Source of the DNA: Dialister sp. UBA6422
GTDB taxonomy: Bacteria > Bacillota > Negativicutes > Veillonellales > Dialisteraceae
Reading direction: 5' to 3'
Assembly (NCBI GenBank): GCA_002439665.1
Contig: DJPC01000139.1
Span: forward strand, 8,461 to 18,516
DNA length: 10,056 nt
The position numbers were made by a program, and so were the translations under genes. Within the stretch, counting starts at the first letter, position 1; every line of letters starts with the position of its first letter. Shown piece by piece: positions 1 to 6,400 of this stretch. The notes below the pieces were generated by a model, which had not been told where the DNA came from, did not search any database, and saw only the letters and a list, made by a program, of their open reading frames with translations.

Positions 1-122
1 ATTGGTTATTCTTATTTGCATCATCCTCATGAATATAAAATGATGAGATACAATATATGTTGCACTTTCTAAATATATTGTGACGATGGCTAGGTGATTG
101 CTACTGAGAAGGGGGGATTTAG
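1..122. other. Gene-free leader upstream of uridine phosphorylase
   Basis: AT-rich stretch with no credible reading frame. Several -10-like hexamers occur (TATAAA at 34-39, TACAAT at 49-54), but none has a good -35 at 16-18 bp, so I do not call a promoter. Bases 80-107 can be read as loose 7-mers (GTGACGA, TGGCTAG, GTGATTG, CTACTGA) resembling the clearer heptamer arrays elsewhere in the window. The stretch ends in the strong Shine-Dalgarno run GGGGGG at 111-116. Confidence 0.5.
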
Positions 123-926
123 ATGGTTCATTATGCCAAAGAGGGCGAAGTCATGTATCACACTGGGCTGACCCGAGAAAAAATAGAATATGCACAATAC
201 GCGATTGTGCCAGGTGATCCTGGGCGTGTAGAGGGGCTAACTAAAGCACTAGACACTGGAGCTCATTTTGTCAATTCCCATCGAGATTTTACCTCTTGGC
301 TGGCTCATGTGAGTGGGAAACCAGTCTTAGTCATGTCCACTGGAATGGGCGGTCCTTGTGTGACTTTTGCAGTAGAAGAATTGGCACGACTAGGAGTTAC
401 TACATTTCTTCGTGTGGGAACTACAGGATCGATTCAGGAATGTGTCAATTTGGGAGATTTAGTCATCAATCAAGGAGCTGTCCGGATGGACGGAGCTTCC
501 AAAGCCTATGCACCAGCAGAATACCCTGCTATGGCAGATATGAAAGTGACTTTGGCCTTAGAACAGGCGGCTAAAGAGTTACATATTCCCTATGCAACAG
601 GTATTTGTGTATCCACTGATTCTTTCTGGCCTGGACAGGAGCGATATGATAGCTTTTCTGGGTATGTGCGAAAAGAATTGCAAGGAAGACTTGATGATTA
701 TCGTCATATGGGGTGTATCAATTATGAAATGGAAAATGCAACTCTTATGACCTTGGCAAGGGTTATGGGGTTACGTGCTGGCTCTATATGCGGGGTGGTA
801 GCTAAACGGACAGATAGTGAAGTGATCGCACCTCATGAAGTGTATGAATTGGCAGAAAAGCGTTTTCAACAGGTGGTTAGAAGAGCATTAGGCATGCTTA
901 TGGGACATTTTATGGTGACTTTATAA
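123..926 (+). CDS. udp: Uridine phosphorylase
   Basis: Cytoplasmic pyrimidine salvage enzyme that converts uridine and phosphate to uracil and ribose-1-phosphate. The 267 residues match the E. coli Udp pattern along the whole length (E. coli is about 253). Visible signatures are the phosphate-site VPGDPGR at 29-35; GMGGP at 74-78; RVGTTG at 97-102, carrying the phosphate-binding Arg and Thr; DSFWPGQER at 166-174, whose Gln172/Arg174 pair recognises uracil and separates Udp from purine phosphorylases; and NYEMEN at 200-205, with the ribose-binding Glu-Met-Glu. The start at 123 has AAGGGGGG six bases upstream. An in-frame ATG at 153, preceded by GAGG, would give 257 residues and align as well with the family, so the N-terminus is open by ten residues. 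It appears monocistronic: 108 bp separate it from the next gene. Function is very likely; only the start is uncertain. Confidence 0.95.
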   Translation: MVHYAKEGEVMYHTGLTREKIEYAQYAIVPGDPGRVEGLTKALDTGAHFVNSHRDFTSWLAHVSGKPVLVMSTGMGGPCVTFAVEELARLGVTTFLRVGTTGSIQECVNLGDLVINQGAVRMDGASKAYAPAEYPAMADMKVTLALEQAAKELHIPYATGICVSTDSFWPGQERYDSFSGYVRKELQGRLDDYRHMGCINYEMENATLMTLARVMGLRAGSICGVVAKRTDSEVIAPHEVYELAEKRFQQVVRRALGMLMGHFMVTL

Positions 927-1034
927 TTAAAAATTGTGCTGGTTATTTGTGATCATAGCAAGAAGCTAATCAATCACCCATTGTATGGATCATGATGAAA
1001 CAATAGACTATATGGTTATTAATATAGGAGTATT

Positions 1035-1466
1035 ATGAAACTATATCATTTCAAACAAGCTATACTGGTTACAACTCACCAGGAAGCTTGTATTTCTTTT
1101 TATACCACATATTTAGGAATGGATGTGCATCCTTCTGATTTTGGGGTCTTCCTGCAAAGAGGGGAATGGAAAATTCATGTGATTTCCAAAGAACAAGCTG
1201 CTGCATTGGGCTGTTTATACCCTAAAGAAGGTCGTATGACAATATGCTTTGAAGTAGAAAATATAGAGTCTGTATATCATATGCTTTCAGCCCAAAAAGT
1301 TCCACTTATGACCTCTATTATTTCTCATCGAGGAGCTAGAGGGCCCATGCAAAGTGTGTACTTGCAAGATCCTGATGGGCACGTGATAGAATTATCTCAG
1401 TATATGGGAGGAGAAAAGAAAGCAGACCTTTTCTGGGATAATGATGAATCTAAGGTGGATGAGTAA
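1035..1466 (+). CDS. VOC family protein (glyoxalase/extradiol dioxygenase-like)
   Basis: Vicinal-oxygen-chelate fold protein of 143 residues, the usual size for a single-chain two-module member. Module 1 has the ILVTTHQEACISFYTTYLGM signature at 10-29. Module 2 has ICFEVENIESV at 70-80 and ends in DPDGHVIEL at 112-120, where Glu119 is the usual last metal ligand. The stretch RGARGPMQSVYLQDPDGH resembles the GLOD5-like or 'virulence protein' VOC subgroup. The position normally held by the first metal-binding His carries Gln8, so metal binding is not assured. The start is set by AGGAG four bases before the ATG. Only 35 bp separate it from the following membrane protein gene, so the two are probably one transcript. 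The substrate cannot be deduced; methylglyoxal, fosfomycin or aromatic diols would all be guesses. The C-terminal tail beyond residue 124 is acidic and family-unlike. Confidence 0.85.
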   Translation: MKLYHFKQAILVTTHQEACISFYTTYLGMDVHPSDFGVFLQRGEWKIHVISKEQAAALGCLYPKEGRMTICFEVENIESVYHMLSAQKVPLMTSIISHRGARGPMQSVYLQDPDGHVIELSQYMGGEKKADLFWDNDESKVDE

Positions 1467-1501
1467 CTATTATTGACCGGGCAAAATCATGGAGATATAG
1501 T

Positions 1502-1948
1502 ATGACACAAAATCAAGCAACTTTATTTTTTCTAGCAGAATATGGTGTGACAGCGATTATCTTATTTCTTTGTAGTATGAGACATACATTTCTAGATGTT
1601 AAGAAAACCATTTCTAGAAAAGCATTCTTAAAGCGACTCCCCTTTGTCTTTTTGATAGCAGTGATTGGAATTGGTGGTATGGCTGGGGCTTATGTAGCAA
1701 GACTCCAAGGGGAAAGTTTCATTGTTACAGTGGGAGCATGTCAGCTTATCATGACAGCGTGTATCAATACTCTTCTCTTTGGCTCTTGGATACAGCGATA
1801 TCGCATTTATCCTAGGGGGAAAGAATTGGTCACTGTGGTGATTCTCATGTATGTAGTAGCTGATTTATTTATGCCTAGTGGTATCAAGTATGCTGTGCTT
1901 ATGGTAGGCAGTGCGTTGGCCTTGGGCATACCGAATGCGTGGAGATAA
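1502..1948 (+). CDS. Small multi-pass membrane protein of unknown function
   Basis: I do not recognise this family. The 148 residues are strongly hydrophobic, with about five likely membrane segments near residues 6-26, 46-66, 72-96, 107-123 and 127-144. A basic loop at 27-45 (RHTF..KKTISRKAFLKR) lies between the first two and probably faces the cytoplasm; a second basic patch WIQRYRIYPRGK is at 96-107. No motif for transport, proteolysis or sensing is visible. The start ATG has GGAG seven bases upstream. It follows the VOC gene by 35 bp on the same strand, which suggests co-transcription but no clear shared job. The first terminator downstream is the bidirectional hairpin at 2026-2053. Reality as a gene is well supported by the ribosome site, length and coherent hydrophobic pattern; function is unknown. 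Confidence 0.75.
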   Translation: MTQNQATLFFLAEYGVTAIILFLCSMRHTFLDVKKTISRKAFLKRLPFVFLIAVIGIGGMAGAYVARLQGESFIVTVGACQLIMTACINTLLFGSWIQRYRIYPRGKELVTVVILMYVVADLFMPSGIKYAVLMVGSALALGIPNAWR

Positions 1949-2025
1949 AAAATAGAACGATGTTATTTTAAAGATTTTTTCTGGATTTATAGAGCCGGAA
2001 AATCTCAAAAGATTTTAGTGAAAAT

Positions 2026-2053
2026 AAAAAAAGAGTCCATTGGACTCTTTTTT
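2026..2053. terminator. Bidirectional Rho-independent terminator
   Basis: The hairpin GAGTCC-ATT-GGACTC is flanked by an A-run at 2026-2032 and a T-run at 2048-2053, so it has a proper U-tract on both strands. It ends four bases beyond the CCA of the minus-strand tRNA and is the first terminator after the plus-strand VOC/membrane protein pair. Confidence 0.88.
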
Positions 2054-2057
2054 GTTT

Positions 2058-2131
2058 TGGAGCGGATGAAGGGAGTCGAACCCTCCTGTCCAGCTTGGGA
2101 AGCTGGCGTTCTACCGATGAACTACACCCGC
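2058..2131 (-). tRNA. tRNA-Gly, anticodon CCC
   Basis: Read on the minus strand, this 74-base stretch folds as a complete cloverleaf. The acceptor is GCGGGTG with CATCCGC (one G-T pair). The D-arm contains GTTCATCGGTAGAAC. The anticodon stem is CCAGC with GCTGG around the loop TTCCCAA, so bases 34-36 are CCC. The T-arm is GAGGG-TTCGACT-CCCTT. The 3' end TCCA is encoded. Anticodon CCC reads the glycine codon GGG. It stands alone between oppositely directed protein genes, with its own likely promoter and a terminator four bases downstream. Confidence 0.96.
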
Positions 2132-2160
2132 ATGTTTGAAATATATTCACATATGCATAG

Positions 2161-2189
2161 ATAATACCATACTTTTTCAGAATTTTCCA
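2161..2189 (-). promoter_or_regulatory. Probable promoter of tRNA-Gly
   Basis: On the minus strand TGGAAA (4/6 to TTGACA) and TATTAT (5/6 to TATAAT) are separated by 17 bp. They would start transcription about 20-25 bases before the mature tRNA end. Position and spacing fit, but the -35 is only fair. Confidence 0.4.
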
Positions 2190-2224
2190 GTCCTTTTCCT
2201 CTGCGCATAAGGCTTTGCCTGAAA

Positions 2225-2233
2225 TGATATAAT
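2225..2233 (+). promoter_or_regulatory. Extended -10 promoter for tatD
   Basis: TGATATAAT gives a perfect -10 box (2228-2233) preceded by the TGn extension, which commonly compensates for a poor -35; no good -35 is visible. Transcription would begin near 2240 and give a leader of about 145 bases that contains the heptamer repeat and hairpin at 2302-2354. A second TATAAT lies at 2246-2251. Confidence 0.5.
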
Positions 2234-2301
2234 ACAGATAGAAAATATAATACGTGAAATTATTTATTCATTCGAATGGTATGTGGTAAGAATTTGAATG
2301 A

Positions 2302-2354
2302 GCCATTGTTGGTGGGAGTGTGAACTAAATAACCAACAACCGGCAACCATAGGG
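2302..2354. repeat. Heptamer-phased repeat with hairpin, tatD leader
   Basis: From 2306 the sequence divides into 7-mers TTGTTGG, TGGGAGT, GTGAACT, AAATAAC, CAACAAC, CGGCAAC, CATAGGG; three in a row end in AAC. The left half is complementary to the right: TTGTTGGT (2306-2313) pairs with ACCAACAA (2332-2339), and GCC/GGC outside extends the stem past a small bulge. It lies wholly inside the predicted tatD leader, about 30 bases before the start codon. Confidence 0.55.
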
Positions 2355-2383
2355 ATTTATTATTTACGAAAAAGGAAATCATT

Positions 2384-3157
2384 ATGACATATAAGTATTA
2401 CGATATTGGACTTAATCTATTTACCAAATCATTTCCTCATCCAGAACAGATTATAGCAGATGCCCATGAGGCGGGAATCCAGTGTATTTTAACAGGTTCG
2501 GAAGCGGAAGAAAATGAGCGAGTGAATACGTTTGTAAAAAACCATGATGTGTATGGTACTGCAGGCATTCATCCCCATAGCGCTGATGAGGCGAAGGAGG
2601 AAGATGTAGTACGGATTCAGGAGATTGTGACTTCCAATCCGCGCATTGTAGCAGTTGGTGAGACAGGGCTGGATTATGATCGGATGTATAGCACCAAAGA
2701 GAATCAGATGCATTATTTCAAAGCATTGATTGATTTGGCAGAAGAACTTCATAAACCGATGTTTCTCCATGAAAGGGATGCAGCAGAAGATTTTATTTCT
2801 TGTTTCAAAGGACATGAAGATATCTGTCCTTTATCTGTAGTGCATTGTTATACAGGAAATAAAGATACGTTGCAGACACTGCTGGATATGGGATTTTATA
2901 TCGGTATTACAGGCTGGATTTGTGATGAACGTAGGGCAGATGATTTACGGGAAGCGGTTTCTATTTTGCCCCTTTCTCGGGTGATGATTGAAACCGATGC
3001 CCCTTATTTGACACCAAGAGGATTTCATTTGACTAGGACCAATGTGCCACAAAACATCACCTATGTGGCAGAGACTTTGGCAGGATACATGGGAGTTGCG
3101 GTATCTGATTTGGTGGACCATGCTAGGGAAAATACGGAGAGATTCTTTCGGATTTAG
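2384..3157 (+). CDS. tatD: TatD family metal-dependent DNase
   Basis: Cytoplasmic TIM-barrel metallohydrolase. TatD proteins act as 3'-5' exonucleases on DNA and RNA, with proposed roles in DNA repair and oxidative damage. The 257 residues match E. coli TatD itself better than its YcfH/YjjV paralogues. The N-terminus is YDIGLNL instead of the HxH-bearing DxHxHL, and YIGITGWICDERR at 172-184 is the characteristic TatD loop. Probable metal and catalytic residues are Glu93 (GETGLD), His129 (FLHERDA), His154 (VVHCYTG) and Asp205 (IETDAPYL); GIHPH at 61-65 is also present. The start has AAGGA seven bases before the ATG. It is followed after 130 bp by ftsH in the same direction, but ftsH has its own -10-like site, so a single operon is not certain. 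No truncation or missing key residue seen. Confidence 0.92.
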   Translation: MTYKYYDIGLNLFTKSFPHPEQIIADAHEAGIQCILTGSEAEENERVNTFVKNHDVYGTAGIHPHSADEAKEEDVVRIQEIVTSNPRIVAVGETGLDYDRMYSTKENQMHYFKALIDLAEELHKPMFLHERDAAEDFISCFKGHEDICPLSVVHCYTGNKDTLQTLLDMGFYIGITGWICDERRADDLREAVSILPLSRVMIETDAPYLTPRGFHLTRTNVPQNITYVAETLAGYMGVAVSDLVDHARENTERFFRI

Positions 3158-3159
3158 AG

Positions 3160-3225
3160 AGTAGAAGTTGGTAGCTAGGGATTAGAAATATTTTACGCGA
3201 AATGTCTAACAACCAACAACAATTG
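3160..3225. repeat. Heptamer-phased repeat between tatD and ftsH
   Basis: Four consecutive 7-mers at 3160-3187 read AGTAGAA, GTTGGTA, GCTAGGG, ATTAGAA, sharing TAG or TGG at positions 3-5. A second block at 3205-3225 reads TCTAACA, ACCAACA, ACAATTG, the complement-type motif. GTTGGT (3167-3172) and ACCAAC (3212-3217) could pair. The core is closely similar to 6349-6367 in another intergenic gap, and AACCAACAAC recurs at 2331 and 3211. Confidence 0.55.
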
Positions 3226-3235
3226 TCCAGTGGTG

Positions 3236-3241
3236 TATAAT
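3236..3241 (+). promoter_or_regulatory. Probable ftsH -10 box
   Basis: A perfect TATAAT about 50 bases upstream of the ftsH start. The best -35 candidate at 17 bp spacing (CCAACA, 3/6) falls inside the heptamer repeat. Its last base is also the first base of the hairpin at 3241-3271, so initiation or the first transcribed bases could be affected by whatever uses that palindrome. Confidence 0.4.
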
Positions 3242-3271
3242 ATAATTATCGACTTTTAGTCAATAATTATA
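3241..3271 (+). promoter_or_regulatory. Hairpin/operator-like palindrome in the ftsH leader
   Basis: Inverted repeat TATAATTAT (3241-3249) with ATAATTATA (3263-3271), one mismatch, then GACT with AGTC around the loop TTT: 13 paired positions. It begins in the -10 box and ends 16 bases before the ftsH start codon. It may be a protein-binding site or an RNA stem in the 5' leader. It is too AT-rich and has too short a U-run to be a convincing terminator. I recognise no regulator consensus. Confidence 0.5.
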
Positions 3272-3287
3272 TTTCAAAGAAAGAGAG

Positions 3288-5165
3288 ATGATGGATATGA
3301 ATGAAATGAAAATGCCGAAAAAGCCTATTTTGGCTTATTACATTTTAATTTTCTTGGCTATTTTCCTGTTCAATTCGATTTTCATGCCTATGATTAAAGA
3401 AAATGAAGTCAAAGAAATGGATTATTCTACTTTTATGACTTTGACAGAAGAGCAGAAAATCGATAAAGTACAGGTGGAACAGGATAAGATCTTGTTTACC
3501 CAAAAAGGAGATAAACAAGCATATAAAACTGCCATTATGAATGATCCAGAACTGGTGGAGAGGTTGCATAAGTCAGGAGCTGATTTCACTGGGCAAATTG
3601 TAGAGACTATGAATCCAGTTCTGTCAGCTTTATTATCTTGGGTGCTTCCGATTTTGATTTTCTTTGGGATCGGTCATTACATGAATAAGAAACTCATGAA
3701 TAATATGGGCGGTCCAGGGGCCATGACTTTTGGTATGGGAAAATCCAATGCCAAAGTATTTGTTAAACCCACCAATGGTATTAAATTTGCCGATGTAGCA
3801 GGAGAAGATGAGGCAAAAGATAATTTACAGGAAGTAGTAGAGTATCTCCATGACCCGACAAAATATAAAGAAATTGGCGCCAAAATGCCGAAAGGAATTT
3901 TACTGGTTGGACCGCCAGGTACAGGGAAAACCATGTTAGCTAAAGCGGTAGCTGGTGAATCTGCTGTTCCCTTTTTCTCCATTTCTGGCTCTGAATTTGT
4001 AGAAATGTTTGTGGGAATGGGGGCAGCTAAGGTCAGAGACTTATTTAAACAAGCGAAGGAAAAAGCACCTTGCATTGTATTTATTGATGAAATTGATGCC
4101 ATTGGTAAAAAACGTGGCAGTGCTGCTATTGGTGGTAATGATGAAAGAGAACAGACGCTGAATCAGCTTTTAACTGAAATGGATGGTTTTGAAGATAATA
4201 CAGGAGTCATCATACTGGCAGCTACTAATCGCCCAGAATCTTTGGATCCTGCGCTGACTAGACCAGGGCGCTTTGACCGACAAGTGCCTGTAGGCCTTCC
4301 GGATCTGGCAGGTCGTATTGCTATCTTGAAAGTGCATGCCAGCAAGGTAAAAACGGCGCCTGGCATTGATTATGATAAAGTGGCTCGCATGGCATCAGGG
4401 GCTTCTGGGGCAGAATTGGCTAATATTGTCAATGAAGCAGCACTTCGTGCAGTTCGTGACCATAGAAAATATGCGACCCAGGAAGATATGGAAGAATCTA
4501 TCGAAGTGGTCATTGCGGGATATCAGAAGAAACATGCTATTTTAACTGATAAAGAAAAATGTATTGTTTCTTATCACGAAATTGGCCATGCCCTGGTAGC
4601 TGCTTTACAGTCCCATTCTGCGCCGGTGCAGAAAATTACCATTATTCCAAGAACTAGTGGCGCCTTGGGATATACCATGCAAGTAGAACAGGGAAATCAT
4701 TACCTCATGAACAAAGAGGAAATGCTGGACCAGATTGCTACCTTAACAGGTGGCCGAGCAGCGGAAGAAGTGGTTTTTGGTACATCTACTAATGGGGCTT
4801 CCAATGACATTGAAAAAGCTACGAAACTGGCAAGGGCCATGATTACTCGATATGGTATGAGTGATGAATTTGGCATGGTAGCTATGGAGACTGTGACAAA
4901 TCAGTACTTAGGTGGGGATACCACTTTGGCTTGCTCACCAGAAACACAGGCTCGAATTGATAAAGTGGTGTCTGATTTGATTAAAAATCAGCATGCCAAG
5001 GCTACTAAGCTTCTCCAGGATCATCGTCATCAATTAGATGAGCTGGCTAAGTATCTGTATGAAAAAGAAACCATTACAGGAGAACAGTTCATGAATATCC
5101 TTAATGGCAAAAAAGAGATGGGACCAGTCACCCATGAAATGCCAGATTTGAATCTGGAAAAATAA
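3288..5165 (+). CDS. ftsH: ATP-dependent zinc metalloprotease FtsH
   Basis: Hexameric membrane-anchored AAA+ protease that degrades misassembled membrane proteins and selected regulators. The 625 residues are of normal length. Order: cytoplasmic basic start; TM1 at about 13-34; external domain 35-108; TM2 at about 110-131; AAA domain with Walker A GPPGTGKT (208-215), pore loop FVGM (241-244), Walker [10 protein letters not shown] (263-271) and second region of homology [20 protein letters not shown] (312-331) with arginine fingers Arg325/Arg328; then the zinc protease with HEIGH at 430-434 and third ligand Asp507 in SNDIEKAT. Deviations from most FtsH: HEIGH for [14 protein letters not shown] for GA(S/A)RVRDLF, and KKRGS where GRQRG is usual. 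It is not beside hpt or tilS, the usual ftsH neighbourhood, so it may be a second paralogue. The start is ambiguous: ATGs at 3288, 3291 and 3297 follow AAAGAGAG, and 3297 has the best spacing. Confidence 0.95.
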   Translation: MMDMNEMKMPKKPILAYYILIFLAIFLFNSIFMPMIKENEVKEMDYSTFMTLTEEQKIDKVQVEQDKILFTQKGDKQAYKTAIMNDPELVERLHKSGADFTGQIVETMNPVLSALLSWVLPILIFFGIGHYMNKKLMNNMGGPGAMTFGMGKSNAKVFVKPTNGIKFADVAGEDEAKDNLQEVVEYLHDPTKYKEIGAKMPKGILLVGPPGTGKTMLAKAVAGESAVPFFSISGSEFVEMFVGMGAAKVRDLFKQAKEKAPCIVFIDEIDAIGKKRGSAAIGGNDEREQTLNQLLTEMDGFEDNTGVIILAATNRPESLDPALTRPGRFDRQVPVGLPDLAGRIAILKVHASKVKTAPGIDYDKVARMASGASGAELANIVNEAALRAVRDHRKYATQEDMEESIEVVIAGYQKKHAILTDKEKCIVSYHEIGHALVAALQSHSAPVQKITIIPRTSGALGYTMQVEQGNHYLMNKEEMLDQIATLTGGRAAEEVVFGTSTNGASNDIEKATKLARAMITRYGMSDEFGMVAMETVTNQYLGGDTTLACSPETQARIDKVVSDLIKNQHAKATKLLQDHRHQLDELAKYLYEKETITGEQFMNILNGKKEMGPVTHEMPDLNLEK

Positions 5166-5176
5166 TTTTGACAAAG

Positions 5177-5220
5177 AAAAACACCATGTGAGGATATATA
5201 TATCTTCGCATGGTGTTTTT
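5177..5220. terminator. Very long bidirectional terminator after ftsH
   Basis: AAAAACACCATG (5177-5188) pairs perfectly with CATGGTGTTTTT (5209-5220). Inside, TGAGGATA pairs with TATCTTCG allowing G-T, giving a stem of about 20 bp with a tiny AT loop. It begins 11 bases after the ftsH stop. The A-run and T-run let it work on both strands, so it may also stop minus-strand transcription from the LysE gene, whose stop codon is about 130 bp away. Confidence 0.92.
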
Positions 5221-5348
5221 AGATAGTTACTTAACGTGACTGAGAATGGAGAATCGAGAAGGAATCTGGTTGATTATTCGCTGCGATTTGCCAAGAGGGA
5301 GTAAAGAGAGATAACAAGTAACTACCAATAGCTAATCCATCATCATGT
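5221..5348. repeat. Two heptamer-phased blocks between ftsH and the LysE gene
   Basis: No coding potential. GAGAATG, GAGAATC, GAGAAGG form three perfect-phase 7-mers at 5242-5262. At 5310-5344 the 7-mers are GATAACA, AGTAACT, ACCAATA, GCTAATC, CATCATC, with (T/C)AA(C/T) at positions 3-6 in the first four. Read on the minus strand the second block gives GATTAGC, TATTGGT, AGTTACT, the same motif type as the block after tatD. Nothing else is evident in this 128-bp gap. Confidence 0.5.
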
Positions 5349-5975
5349 TTATAAAAATAGGAGACCAATGGCAATGAGTAGCAGCAAGGAACCTTCCACT
5401 TTATTCATTATATAAGGAAAGTTTTGATGCTTCATAAGACTCAAACGGAGGTGAGCAGCGCAGAGGGCATAGAGGGAGAATATAATTCCTGTCAGAAGAG
5501 AAAAAGTGAGACCCATAAGTCCGATTTGAATACTGGGAGAGAAAAATGCTTTTTCATCAATAAATTGAGGAAGCAGAGCCAAGAAGAAGAGGAGTACCTT
5601 CGGATTGGAGGCGTTCATCAAAAATCCGCGGCAGTAGAGAGATCCATTTTTTGTGTTATCAGTCGTTTCAGAATGGAATATCATTGGCTTTGCTTTGGCG
5701 CGGAAAGCACCATAAGATAAATAGAGAAGATACATAGCTCCGCTGTAAGTAAGCACTTTAAATGCTGTGGGAGAATGCTGAATGAAAGTAGCTACTCCGA
5801 TCATGACAAGAAAGGTGTGCCATATGGGGCCAGTAGCTAATCCCCAAGCTAAGGTAATACCTTTTTTAGCACCGGAAGATAAACTTTTGGTCAAAATATA
5901 CATACTGTCTGGTCCTGGTGCTATAACTAGCAAAATAGCAGCTCCTACAAAAGACATATAGGTGATTATATCCAT
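5349..5975 (-). CDS. LysE/RhtB family amino acid exporter
   Basis: Inner-membrane translocator of the LysE superfamily, which exports amino acids (lysine, homoserine, threonine, leucine and others) using the proton gradient. The 208 residues match the usual 205-215. Signatures are APGPDSMYILTKSL at 19-32, with the conserved PGP, the following Gly-rich helix GLATGPIWHTFL at 45-56, and GFLMNASNPKVLLFFLALLPQF at 117-138, the NPK-to-LPQF motif. About six membrane segments are expected. Two ATGs lie six bases apart. At the outer one (5981) the GGGAGG ribosome site abuts the ATG, whereas the inner one (5975) has six bases of spacing, so I start there. It is transcribed away from the permease across a long gene-free region; the pair may form an import/export couple. 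Substrate not predictable. Confidence 0.9.
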   Translation of the reverse strand: MDIITYMSFVGAAILLVIAPGPDSMYILTKSLSSGAKKGITLAWGLATGPIWHTFLVMIGVATFIQHSPTAFKVLTYSGAMYLLYLSYGAFRAKAKPMIFHSETTDNTKNGSLYCRGFLMNASNPKVLLFFLALLPQFIDEKAFFSPSIQIGLMGLTFSLLTGIIFSLYALCAAHLRLSLMKHQNFPYIMNKVEGSLLLLIAIGLLFL

Positions 5976-5981
5976 AGTCAT

Positions 5982-5987
5982 CCTCCC
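5982..5987 (-). promoter_or_regulatory. Ribosome binding site deciding the LysE-family start
   Basis: On the minus strand GGGAGG is immediately followed by ATGACTATG. Zero spacing to the first ATG and six bases to the second favour the second (5975) as the initiation codon. Confidence 0.7.
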
Positions 5988-6007
5988 GTTTCATAAATGA
6001 TAAACAT

Positions 6008-6016
6008 AGTATAGCA
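6008..6016 (-). promoter_or_regulatory. Probable extended -10 promoter of the LysE-family gene
   Basis: On the minus strand TGCTATACT gives a 5/6 -10 box with the TGn extension, about 33 bases before the start codon. There is no convincing -35; the upstream 17-23 bp fall in heptamer-phased sequence. Confidence 0.42.
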
Positions 6017-6021
6017 TACAG

Positions 6022-6063
6022 GTAGTGGGAAGTGAGAAATTCAAAGTATGAAGTCATGGTGGC
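6022..6063. repeat. Heptamer-phased block upstream of the LysE gene
   Basis: Six consecutive 7-mers: GTAGTGG, GAAGTGA, GAAATTC, AAAGTAT, GAAGTCA, TGGTGGC. Four carry AGT in the same phase. The last 7-mer is identical to one in the block at 6301-6335 on the other side of the same gene-free region. Confidence 0.5.
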
Positions 6064-6161
6064 AAGCTGTATCTAATGCCCGTTCTCCTCATTCTTCGCT
6101 TATAGCCTATAATCTCTAGCGGTATTACCACGCTTTAGGCGAAATATTTTTCTTAAGTTTC

Positions 6162-6190
6162 TTGACATTGGCATTTTAACAAGGTATGCT
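6162..6190 (+). promoter_or_regulatory. Forward promoter in the permease upstream region
   Basis: Perfect -35 TTGACA (6162-6167), exactly 17 bp, then TATGCT (4/6, with the key T-A-T and final T). Predicted start near 6197. The only plus-strand gene ahead is the permease at 6562, beyond two terminator-like hairpins, so it drives either a long attenuated leader or a short separate RNA. Confidence 0.55.
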
Positions 6191-6300
6191 TTTAGCAATG
6201 TGTGAAGTGATGAACAGTATCTGAAATGAGCTGTATCAAAAGAAAAAACACACAGGCAAGTATATATCGCTTGGATTGTAATGACCGAGACGAAGACAAG

Positions 6301-6382
6301 TAGCAACTAGTGACTATTGATTGGTGGCTAGGAAAAGAGAGTAAATATGGTAGCTAGGAGTTAGAGATCTAAAGGCTACCAT
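6301..6382. repeat. Heptamer-phased array with nested hairpin
   Basis: The clearest array: TAGCAAC, TAGTGAC, TATTGAT, TGGTGGC, TAGGAAA at 6301-6335 in exact 7-bp phase. Further on, ATGGTAGC (6347-6354) pairs perfectly with GCTACCAT (6375-6382), with TTAG/CTAA (6361-6364, 6369-6372) nested inside. The GGTAGCTAGG core also occurs at 3170-3179. Confidence 0.6.
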
Positions 6383-6400
6383 TACTTATCCTTATATGTG

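Noticed and set aside
1968..2150. 60-codon minus-strand frame over the tRNA
   Set aside because: It is a translation of the tRNA gene and its terminator.
2302..2354. CRISPR-like array from the recurring CAAC units
   Set aside because: Units are only 7 bp, degenerate and have no spacers; no cas genes in the window.
3677..4102. 141-codon minus-strand frame opposite the ftsH AAA domain
   Set aside because: Shadow of a strongly conserved coding region; its residues are the reverse reading of Walker A/B codons.
5424..5720. 98-codon plus-strand frame opposite the LysE-family gene
   Set aside because: Antisense shadow with no ribosome site and no recognisable protein; the minus-strand exporter explains the region.
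6118..6134. T-box antiterminator on the minus strand (GTGGTAATACCGC) for the LysE-family gene
   Set aside because: It has two extra bases relative to UGGNACC, no following terminator and no Stem I features; more likely a simple palindrome.
6100..6306. 68-codon minus-strand frame in the gene-free region
   Set aside because: No ribosome site, low-complexity composition, crosses repeat DNA and a forward promoter.
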